Origin: CAKSHP01 sp045590935
GTDB lineage: Bacteria; Bacillota; Clostridia; UBA1381; UMGS1253
Direction of reading: 5' to 3'
Length of the DNA: 12,385 nucleotides
Assembly (NCBI GenBank): GCA_045590935.1
Contig: JAZNSA010000140.1
Location: 1 to 12,385, forward strand
Made by a program: the position numbers and the translations under genes. The notes beneath the pieces were generated by a model that saw only the letters and a list, made by a program, of their open reading frames with translations, searched no databases and had not been told where the DNA came from. Shown here piece after piece: positions 6,850 to 12,385 of the stretch; positions within the stretch are counted from its first letter, which is position 1, and every line of letters begins with the position of its first letter.

Positions 6850-7092
6850 ATGGCAGTAAAAATGAGATTAAAGAGAATGGGTGCTAAGAAAAATCCTTTC
6901 TATAGAGTTGTTGTTGCTGATTCGAGATATCCTAGAGATGGTAGATTTATCGAGGAAATCGGTACTTACAATCCTATGACAGAGCCTGCTACAGTTAAAT
7001 TAGACGCTGAGCTTGCAAAGAAATGGATAGAAAACGGCGCTCAGCCTACTGATACAGTTAAAGGACTTCTTAAAAAAGCAAAAATTCTTTAA
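6850..7092 (+). CDS. rpsP: 30S ribosomal protein S16
   Basis: An 80-residue ribosomal protein that binds 16S rRNA and helps assembly of the small subunit body. The family pattern is complete: VKMRLKRMGAKKNPFYRVVV at the N-terminus (residues 3-22), DSRYPRDGRFIEEIGTYNP (24-42), then the conserved WIENGAQPTDTVKGLLKK segment (59-76). The start at 6850 follows GGAGGTG (6837-6843) with six bases of spacing and matches the usual protein start. The frame stays open upstream to 6772, but those 26 codons lie across AT-rich leader sequence and are not conserved in S16. khpA follows after 23 bases. Confidence 0.97.
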   Translation: MAVKMRLKRMGAKKNPFYRVVVADSRYPRDGRFIEEIGTYNPMTEPATVKLDAELAKKWIENGAQPTDTVKGLLKKAKIL

Positions 7093-7115
7093 TTGTGGGA
7101 AGGAAGGTTTAAACC

Positions 7116-7346
7116 ATGAAAGAAGTTTTAGAAACTTTGGCAAAATCCCTTGTTGATAATCCCGATGCTGTAGATGTTACAGTTATTGAAAATGACGATA
7201 AAACTATTTTGGAGCTTCGTGTTGCAGATGGTGATATGGGAAAAGTTATCGGAAAGCAAGGCAGAATTGCAAAGGCAATCAGAACTGTTGTTAAAGCGGC
7301 TGCAAGCCGTGAAAACAAACGTGCTATTGTTGAAATTATCGGCTAA
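7116..7346 (+). CDS. khpA: KH-domain RNA-binding protein KhpA (YlqC)
   Basis: A 76-residue single-KH-domain protein of the KhpA/YlqC family. In related Gram-positives KhpA works with KhpB (Jag/EloR) and binds many RNAs, with effects on cell elongation and division. The KH signature GKVIGKQG (42-49) contains the GxxG loop (Gly46-Lys-Gln-Gly49) that contacts RNA, followed by the helix IAKAIRTVVKAAA (51-63). It is nearly all KH fold, as is normal for the family. ATG 7116 has AGGAAGG at 7101-7107. The position between rpsP and rimM is the standard Firmicutes order. No partner khpB is in the window. Confidence 0.93.
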   Translation: MKEVLETLAKSLVDNPDAVDVTVIENDDKTILELRVADGDMGKVIGKQGRIAKAIRTVVKAAASRENKRAIVEIIG

Positions 7347-7353
7347 AGCATAG

Positions 7354-7385
7354 AGGGGACGTGTATATTTATATGCGTCCCCTTT
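7354..7385 (+). terminator. Strong intercistronic hairpin between khpA and rimM (weak or partial terminator)
   Basis: AGGGGACG (7354-7361) pairs perfectly with CGTCCCCT (7376-7383), and the inner bases can extend the stem with U-G, G-U and A-U pairs to a 4-base loop (7367-7370). Only three T follow (7383-7385), so full termination is doubtful. It sits directly before the AGGAGG of rimM (7391-7396). It could lower expression of rimM-trmD relative to rpsP, or protect the upstream mRNA 3' end. Confidence 0.55.
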
Positions 7386-7403
7386 ATATCAGGAGGATTT
7401 TTT

Positions 7404-7913
7404 ATGAGAAACAAAAAATTGCAGGTTGGAGAAATCGTTAATACTCACGGACTACGCGGCGAAGTCAAAATTGTTGCGTGGACAGATTATCCTGAGGTTT
7501 TTGAGGACTTTGACCATGTTTATATATATAAAACAGATAAAAAACTTCAAATATCAAATATAAAATATCAAAAAAGTACCGTTATATGCAAATTCAAAGA
7601 AATAAATGATATAAACGATGCTGAGGCATACAAGGGCAGTGTTTTATATGTTACTCGTGAACAGCTCGGCGAGCCCGAAGAGGGTTATTATATTTGCGAC
7701 TTAATCGGCTTAAAGGTCATAACAGATGAAAATTCTGTTTTAGGAACAATAAAAGATGTTATTTCTACGGGAAAATGTAACGATTGCTACGTTGTTGAAC
7801 CAACAGACGGCGGAAAAGACATTTTACTTCCCGTTATTGACGAGGTTATTTTAGATGTTGATATAGACAAAGAAATATGCAAAGTGCATATTATTGAGGG
7901 GTTGCTTGATTAA
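7404..7913 (+). CDS. rimM: Ribosome maturation factor RimM
   Basis: A 169-residue assembly factor of the 30S subunit that binds ribosomal protein S19 and helps mature the 16S rRNA 3' (head) domain. The N-terminal beta-barrel shows the family opening VGEIVNTHGLRGEVKI (residues 8-23). The C-terminal PRC-barrel part begins near EEGYYICDLIGLKV (91-104) and ends with the typical LLPVIDEVILDVDI (141-154) and a charged tail. Length is normal. ATG 7404 follows AGGAGG (7391-7396) with seven bases of spacing. The stop overlaps the trmD start by one base (TAATG), so rimM and trmD are probably translationally coupled. Confidence 0.96.
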   Translation: MRNKKLQVGEIVNTHGLRGEVKIVAWTDYPEVFEDFDHVYIYKTDKKLQISNIKYQKSTVICKFKEINDINDAEAYKGSVLYVTREQLGEPEEGYYICDLIGLKVITDENSVLGTIKDVISTGKCNDCYVVEPTDGGKDILLPVIDEVILDVDIDKEICKVHIIEGLLD

Positions 7914-8659
7914 TGAAATTTGATGTTTTAACTTTGTTTCCGTCGATGTTTGAGGCGGTTTTGGGCGATAGCATAATCGGGCGCGCCCAAAAAAGCGGGC
8001 TTCTCGATTTGAATTTCGTTCAAATCCGTTCCTTTGCAAATAATAAGCACAAAAGTGTCGACGATTATCCTTATGGTGGCGGCGAGGGAATGCTTATGTC
8101 GCCGCAACCTGTTTACGATGCGTACAGAAGCGTTGCAGACGGACTTTCATATAAACCGCTTACAATTTATATGTCGCCAAAGGGCAAGGTTTTTAATCAA
8201 TCGCTTGCCGTTGAGCTTTTGGAAAATGAATATAAGCATATTGTTTTAATCTGCGGACATTACGAAGGTCTTGACCAAAGAGTTATAGACGAAATTGTTG
8301 ATATGGAGATTTCTATTGGCGATTTTGTTTTAACAGGCGGAGAAATTCCCGCTATGGCAGTTATTGATACTGTTGCACGAATGGTTGACGGCGTTTTGGC
8401 AGGCGAAGAAAGCTATAAAAAGGAGTCGCACTTTAATTCGCTTTTGGAACATCCTCAGTATACCAGACCTTATTGCTTTATGGGTAAAACCGTGCCTGAG
8501 GTTTTACTTTCGGGGCATCATAAAAATATTGAAGCTTATAAAAGGTATGAGTCATTAAAAGAAACATATTTAAAGCGTCCCGATATGCTTGAAAACGCAA
8601 AATTAGATAAAACAGATTTAAAATATTTGGAAAAAATAAAGGCTGAAGAAAAGTTATAA
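7913..8659 (+). CDS. trmD: tRNA (guanine-N1)-methyltransferase TrmD
   Basis: A SPOUT-class enzyme that methylates N1 of G37 in tRNAs using S-adenosylmethionine, preventing +1 frameshifts. The 248 residues include the family opening FDVLTLFPSMF (3-13), DDYPYGGGEGMLM (50-62), YMSPKGK (86-92) and the trefoil-knot cofactor site formed by ICGHYEGLDQR (113-123) and SIGDFVLTGGE (134-144). The C-terminal tRNA domain has LLEHPQYTRP (177-186) and VLLSGHH (197-203). The residue aligned with the catalytic Asp169 of E. coli TrmD appears to be Glu171, in KESHFN. GAGGGG (7896-7901) precedes the start. rplS, the usual next gene, does not follow. Confidence 0.97.
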   Translation: MKFDVLTLFPSMFEAVLGDSIIGRAQKSGLLDLNFVQIRSFANNKHKSVDDYPYGGGEGMLMSPQPVYDAYRSVADGLSYKPLTIYMSPKGKVFNQSLAVELLENEYKHIVLICGHYEGLDQRVIDEIVDMEISIGDFVLTGGEIPAMAVIDTVARMVDGVLAGEESYKKESHFNSLLEHPQYTRPYCFMGKTVPEVLLSGHHKNIEAYKRYESLKETYLKRPDMLENAKLDKTDLKYLEKIKAEEKL

Positions 8660-8880
8660 TCGACAGTTTCTTACAAGGAGCTGAATTTACAATTAATGCT
8701 ATGGCGTAATATACATCTTAATGCCTGTTTTGTCGAATTTTGTTATGCATAATTTATAAACTTGTTTTTTTTTAAAAAATTACGCAACTTTTTGCAGCTT
8801 GAAAAAGTATTATATACAGAAAGGCTTTGAGATACTTTTAATCAAAGCATAAAGTAATACAATTGAAAAGGAGTTTTAAA
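8660..8880 (+). other. Intergenic region with overlapping inverted repeats before the lipoprotein gene
   Basis: These 221 bases hold no supportable gene, no clear terminator for trmD and no convincing promoter. A run of nine T (8765-8773) has no GC-rich stem before it; TTATGCATAA (8743-8752) is a loopless palindrome. From 8787 to 8860 there are several competing perfect inverted repeats: ACTTTTT (8787-8793)/AAAAAGT (8802-8808), AAAAGTAT (8803-8810)/ATACTTTT (8832-8839), GCTTTGA (8824-8830)/TCAAAGC (8842-8848) and GTATTA (8807-8812)/TAATAC (8855-8860). If transcribed, this would be a structured leader of the downstream gene. The best -10-like box, TATTAT (8808-8813), lacks a proper -35. Confidence 0.4.
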
Positions 8881-9672
8881 ATGAAAAAAATTATCACACT
8901 TTTACTTATTGGAGCAATGGCTACTTCCTTTGCGGCATGCAAGGATAATAAGCCTGAAGAAAAGAAAAAGCCCGTAACTCAAACAGAGGAAAAGGCAGAC
9001 GAGAACAAAAACGAGGAAGAATCAAAAGAGAATGAGGTTTCAGAAGGCGAAGAAGCAACTTTAGAAGATGAAGCTCAAAGTGAGCAAAAGCCGGCTGAGG
9101 ACGATAAGAAACCCGCTGACGACAAAAATTCTCAGGCATCACAAAAGCCAACTGAGCAAAAGCCTCAGGCTACGCAAAAACCTGCTGAGAGCAAGCCTAC
9201 CGAAACGCAGAAGCCTGCAGAAACGCAAAAGCCGGCTGAAAATAAGCCTCAGGCAACACCTAAGCCCGAACAGCCTGCTGCAAAGAAAACAGCAGACGAC
9301 CTTATTAATTATATGAATATTATAACAAAGGGTGCAACAGACCACATCAAAGCGGTTGACAACGTTCCTTTAGATGAATCTATGTTTTCATATTTTGCAT
9401 TCACAAATTATATCGACGGCGCAGTTGCAGTAGCAAACGAATCAATGATAGGCTCTCAGGCTCATAGCGTTGTTTTGATTTGGTTGCCTAACCAGTCTGA
9501 TGTTGCAAAGGTTGCGGCAGATGTCAAAAAGAATATGGACCCAAGAAAATGGATTTGCGTTGAAGCTGAAAAATCTTATGTTAAAACAAAGGGCAACTAC
9601 GTTCTTCTTGTTATGACAAGCGAAGACGCCGCAAACAAAATTGAATCAAATTTCAATAGTTTTCCACTTTAA
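8881..9672 (+). CDS. Probable lipoprotein with Lys/Glu/Pro-rich linker, possibly DUF4358-like
   Basis: A 263-residue secreted protein of unknown function. Residues 1-19 are a signal peptide (MKKIITLLLIGAMATSFAA) followed by Cys20. The lipobox F-A-A-C has Phe where Leu/Val/Ile is usual, so lipid anchoring is likely but not sure. Residues 21-136 are a long charged, Pro/Gln-rich low-complexity stretch with repeated QKPAE/TQKP units, presumably a flexible spacer through the cell wall. Residues 137-263 form a compact domain ending in KGNYVLLVMTSEDAANKIE (238-254), a pattern reminiscent of DUF4358 lipoproteins, which I recall near MBOAT/DHHW genes in Firmicutes. That placement is tentative. AAAGGAG (8867-8873) fixes the start at 8881. 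It lies 93 bases before the acyltransferase gene on the same strand. Confidence 0.85.
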   Translation: MKKIITLLLIGAMATSFAACKDNKPEEKKKPVTQTEEKADENKNEEESKENEVSEGEEATLEDEAQSEQKPAEDDKKPADDKNSQASQKPTEQKPQATQKPAESKPTETQKPAETQKPAENKPQATPKPEQPAAKKTADDLINYMNIITKGATDHIKAVDNVPLDESMFSYFAFTNYIDGAVAVANESMIGSQAHSVVLIWLPNQSDVAKVAADVKKNMDPRKWICVEAEKSYVKTKGNYVLLVMTSEDAANKIESNFNSFPL

Positions 9673-9700
9673 TTTAAAAGGTATTTAATTGATTTCAATC

Positions 9701-9728
9701 GGGGCTGTGCCTAAAAAGACACAGTCCC
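9701..9728 (+). repeat. Intercistronic hairpin between lipoprotein and MBOAT genes
   Basis: GGGGCTGTG (9701-9709) pairs with CACAGTCCC (9720-9728), with one G-U pair and a 10-base loop. It is followed by AAAATTTTAAAG, not by a T-run, so it is a poor intrinsic terminator. It may stabilise or separate the two messages, or cause partial termination. No promoter is visible after it, which favours read-through into the acyltransferase gene. Confidence 0.6.
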
Positions 9729-9765
9729 AAAATTTTAAAGTCGAAATTGACGAAAGGGGATGCGT

Positions 9766-11169
9766 ATGCTTTTTTCAAGTATTACATTTTTATACTTTTT
9801 CTTGCCTCTTGTTCTTTTGATTTATTTTATAGTTCCTAAAAAGCTAAAAAATATCGTTCTTTTGGGTGCAAGTCTCTTGTTCTACTTTTTTGGTGAACCT
9901 GTTTATACCTTGATACTTCTTATATCCTCAATTTCTGATTATTTTCATAGCTTATATATCGAAAATCACAGAGGACAAAAAAGTGCAAAAGCAGCGCTTA
10001 TATCTTCTATATTCATAAATTTGGCATTGCTTGGATTTTTCAAATATATAGACTTTTTTATTGGAAATATAAATTTAATTTTTAAAACTGCAATACCTCT
10101 TTTAAATGTTCCTCTTCCGATTGGAATAAGCTTTTTCACATTTCAGACAATGAGCTATACGATAGACGTTTACAGAGGCAATGCGAAGGCTCAAAAAAAT
10201 TTTGCAACCTTTGCAACCTTTGTTTGCCTTTTCCCTCAGCTTATTGCAGGTCCTATCGTAAGATATACGGATGTTGCGGCGGAGCTTGATAACAGAAAAA
10301 CAACCCTGAGCAATTTCTCAAACGGCGTTTTAAGGTTTGCCATAGGAATTGGAAAAAAGGTTATTTTAGCAAATGCGTTAGGCGAGCTATGCGTTATATT
10401 CAGGGATAGCTCTGCGCCCTCTGTTCTATTTTATTGGATGTATGCTGTTGCTTTTTGCTTGCAGATTTACTTCGATTTTTCAGGTTATTCCGACATGGCA
10501 ATAGGAATGGGGCATATGTTTGGATTTAAATTTCCCGAAAACTTCAACTATCCTTTCATTTCAAAATCAATAACTGAATTCTGGCGCAGATGGCATATGA
10601 CTCTTGGAACATGGTTTCGTGATTATGTATACATTCCTATGGGCGGAAACAGAGTTTCAACGCTGAAATTTATAAGAAATATCTTCGTCGTATGGGGGCT
10701 TACGGGCTTTTGGCACGGTGCAGAGTGGAATTTTGTAATTTGGGGATTATATTTTGGTATCTTCCTTCTTTTAGAAAAATTCTTTCTTAAAAAAATATTG
10801 GAAAAGCTTCCGAAAATCATTTCCCATATCTACGTTCTTTTTCTTATAATAATAAGCTTTGTAATCTTTAATGCGCCTTCGCTTCCTGCAATATGGACCG
10901 ACGTTAAAGGATTGCTTGCTTGCCTTGATATACCTTTAGTAAGCGGCGAGGACGTATACTATTTAAAAAGCTACGCTATAACATTTATCGCTGCAATAAT
11001 AGGCGCAACCCCGCTTGTAAAAATGGCGGTTGTTCGTATGCAGAACAACAAAATTTTCTCGAATGTTATAAGCATTGCAGAGCCTGTTTTTGTTGGTTGG
11101 ATTTTGCTTGTTGTTACAGGTTATTTAATAGACGGCTCATTCAATCCGTTTTTATATTTTAGATTTTAA
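9766..11169 (+). CDS. MBOAT-family membrane O-acyltransferase (AlgI/DltB type)
   Basis: A 467-residue polytopic membrane enzyme expected to move acyl (often acetyl) groups across the membrane for O-acylation of an extracellular polymer. The start MLFSSITFLYFFLP is typical of the family. Conserved blocks are FFTFQTMSYTIDVYRG (123-138), FPQLIAGPIVRY (156-167), YFDFSGYSDMAIGMG (235-249), EFWRRWHMTLGTWFRDYVYI (271-290) with His277, and GLTGFWHGAEWNFVIWG (311-327) with the invariant MBOAT His317. Many hydrophobic segments run through the whole length. Two in-frame ATGs exist (9760, 9766); AGGGG (9755-9759) touches the first and is well spaced from the second, so 9766 is chosen. The DHHW protein follows 24 bases later. 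No dlt genes are present, so D-alanylation of teichoic acid is less likely. Confidence 0.95.
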   Translation: MLFSSITFLYFFLPLVLLIYFIVPKKLKNIVLLGASLLFYFFGEPVYTLILLISSISDYFHSLYIENHRGQKSAKAALISSIFINLALLGFFKYIDFFIGNINLIFKTAIPLLNVPLPIGISFFTFQTMSYTIDVYRGNAKAQKNFATFATFVCLFPQLIAGPIVRYTDVAAELDNRKTTLSNFSNGVLRFAIGIGKKVILANALGELCVIFRDSSAPSVLFYWMYAVAFCLQIYFDFSGYSDMAIGMGHMFGFKFPENFNYPFISKSITEFWRRWHMTLGTWFRDYVYIPMGGNRVSTLKFIRNIFVVWGLTGFWHGAEWNFVIWGLYFGIFLLLEKFFLKKILEKLPKIISHIYVLFLIIISFVIFNAPSLPAIWTDVKGLLACLDIPLVSGEDVYYLKSYAITFIAAIIGATPLVKMAVVRMQNNKIFSNVISIAEPVFVGWILLVVTGYLIDGSFNPFLYFRF

Positions 11170-11193
11170 TTAAAAGGAAGGGGTACGATTAAT

Positions 11194-12294
11194 TTGAAAA
11201 AGATAAAAAATATTTTAGTTGTTTTTGTTTTCGTTTCCATTCTGTTCGGTTTTGGAACATCGCATTTCCTCGTTCCTGATAAGGATGTTTCCATAGCCGA
11301 AAGGCGAAAGCTTATCGAGCTTCCTGTTTTTTCGCCTACAACTGTTATGGCAGGAGATTATATGAGCGGGCTTGAAAGCTATTTTTTAGACCATTTTCCG
11401 CTTCGTGATAAATTCAGAACGCTTAAAGCCAATATGATTTTTGACGTTTTAAAGCAGATGGATAACAACGGAATTTATGTTATCGACGATAGCGTTTACA
11501 AAAGCGAGAAAAAGCTGAGTATGGACGAAATCAAAATGGCAACAAATAAAATAAATTGGATATATAATCAATATTTGCAAGGGATGAACGTATCTTATAG
11601 TATCGTTCCTGACAAAAACTATTTTGTGCCAAAGGATAAGGGTTATCCCGAATTTGATTACGATTCCCTTTTAAATACTGTTAAGAGCGACCTTTCAAAT
11701 ATGAACTATATCGATATTTTCGATTGCCTGACGATTGATGATTACTATAGAACAGACCCGCATTGGAAGCAGGAAAATTTGGGAAAGGTTGTTTCAAAAT
11801 TAACCGTAGGGCTTGGCTGCAGTGAATTTAATTATGATTTCGCAAGCTACAAGAAAAATACCCTCTATCCGTTTTACGGCGCATATATGGGGCAATCTGC
11901 CCTTCCCGTTAAGGCGGACGAGCTTGTATATTTAACAAGCCCAACTATAGACAATGTTACTGTCTGGAATTTTGAAACAGAAGAAACAAAGGGCGTTTAT
12001 GCCGTTGATAAATTTACGGGAATGGATGCATACGACGTATTTATGCATGGTGCGGCGGCAATGCTTGTTGCAGAAAATCCAAACGCAAAAACAGACAAGG
12101 AGCTTATAATTTTCAGGGATTCCTTCGGAAGCAGTCTTGCCCCATTACTCTTAGAAAATTATTCAAAGGTTACTCTTTTGGATATTAGATACTTCGCAAG
12201 CCCGATACTGGGAAGATTTGTTGAATTTAACAATCAGGACGTTCTGTTTTTATACTCAACATCAATTCTGAACAGCGGCTCAATTTTAAAATAG
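11194..12294 (+). CDS. DHHW-family exported SGNH-like protein (AlgX/AlgJ-like)
   Basis: A 366-residue protein with an N-terminal hydrophobic segment (about residues 7-24) that is a signal anchor or signal peptide, then an extracellular domain. The family signature is D188-P-H190-W191 in YRTDPHWKQENLGK, and RDSFGSS (308-314) supplies the probable nucleophile Ser310. Together these are the Ser and Asp-x-His of SGNH-type acetyltransferases/esterases such as AlgJ and AlgX. It is expected to accept acyl groups delivered by the MBOAT partner 24 bases upstream and place them on a glycan outside the cell. The TTG start (11194) follows AAGGAAGGGG (11174-11183); the next in-frame ATG would remove the export segment. 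The acceptor polymer is unknown. Confidence 0.9.
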   Translation: MKKIKNILVVFVFVSILFGFGTSHFLVPDKDVSIAERRKLIELPVFSPTTVMAGDYMSGLESYFLDHFPLRDKFRTLKANMIFDVLKQMDNNGIYVIDDSVYKSEKKLSMDEIKMATNKINWIYNQYLQGMNVSYSIVPDKNYFVPKDKGYPEFDYDSLLNTVKSDLSNMNYIDIFDCLTIDDYYRTDPHWKQENLGKVVSKLTVGLGCSEFNYDFASYKKNTLYPFYGAYMGQSALPVKADELVYLTSPTIDNVTVWNFETEETKGVYAVDKFTGMDAYDVFMHGAAAMLVAENPNAKTDKELIIFRDSFGSSLAPLLLENYSKVTLLDIRYFASPILGRFVEFNNQDVLFLYSTSILNSGSILK

Positions 12295-12311
12295 GAAATA
12301 ATCAGGTTATA

Positions 12312-12353
12312 AAAAAATCCCGCGACACTATCATTTTTTGTCGCGGTATTTTT
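12312..12353 (+). terminator. Intrinsic terminator after the DHHW gene (possibly bidirectional)
   Basis: CCGCGACA (12320-12327) pairs perfectly with TGTCGCGG (12339-12346) over an 11-base loop. The stem is flanked by seven A upstream and TATTTTT downstream, so it could also serve a gene arriving from the right on the other strand. It closes the envelope module; nothing further is supported in the last 30 bases. Confidence 0.85.
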
Positions 12354-12385
12354 ATCAGCTTGCAAATAATAATTATTGTTTGTGA

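Noticed and set aside
9100..9290. CRISPR- or satellite-like repeat
   Set aside because: The repeating AAAAGCCTGC-type words are degenerate codons of the QKPAE protein repeats, with no constant repeat and spacer pattern.
9068..9345. Open frames on both strands across the lipoprotein linker
   Set aside because: They are by-products of the biased Lys/Glu/Pro/Gln codon usage of the linker and have no ribosome sites or recognisable products.

Overview
The window looks like a piece of chromosome from a low-GC Gram-positive anaerobe, most likely a clostridium of class Clostridia. The evidence is the A+T-rich sequence with AT-rich intergenic stretches, strong AGGAGG-type ribosome binding sites, near-consensus TTGACA/TATAAT promoters, the ylxM-ffh-rpsP-khpA-rimM-trmD gene order, and an MBOAT/DHHW-protein pair of a type common in Firmicutes. 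No species can be named from the sequence alone. All thirteen supported genes are on the + strand. Three of them use a non-ATG start (GTG for glyA, TTG for ylxM and for the DHHW gene).

Region 1 (about 100-2994) is one transcription unit: a sigma-A-type promoter, glyA (serine hydroxymethyltransferase), a PfkB-family sugar-phosphate kinase, and a small cysteine-cluster protein. The last two overlap by one base, and the unit ends in a good intrinsic terminator.

Region 2 (about 3030-4846) is a single gene with its own perfect-consensus promoter and terminator. It encodes an AMP-forming acyl-CoA synthetase-like enzyme. Its 5' leader holds a repeated TGTTGAC motif and a possible leaderless 21-codon ORF.

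Region 3 (about 4909-8659) is the protein-targeting and translation cluster: ylxM and ffh (signal recognition particle), rpsP (ribosomal protein S16), khpA (KH-domain RNA-binding protein), rimM (16S maturation) and trmD (tRNA m1G37 methyltransferase). It starts from a clear promoter with a structured leader. rplS, the usual last gene after trmD, is not in the window.

Region 4 (about 8786-12353) is an envelope module: a probable lipoprotein with a long Lys/Glu/Pro/Gln-rich linker, a membrane-bound O-acyltransferase (MBOAT, AlgI/DltB type) and a DHHW-family SGNH-like exported protein, closed by a terminator. The likely joint task is moving acyl (probably acetyl) groups across the membrane onto an extracellular glycan; the acceptor cannot be told from the sequence.

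Most of the window is ordinary housekeeping DNA. The less ordinary items are the switch-like leaders before ylxM and before the lipoprotein gene, the repeat-rich leader of the acyl-CoA synthetase gene, the missing rplS, a Glu in place of the catalytic Asp of TrmD, and the lipoprotein as an uncharacterised partner of the acyltransferase pair.
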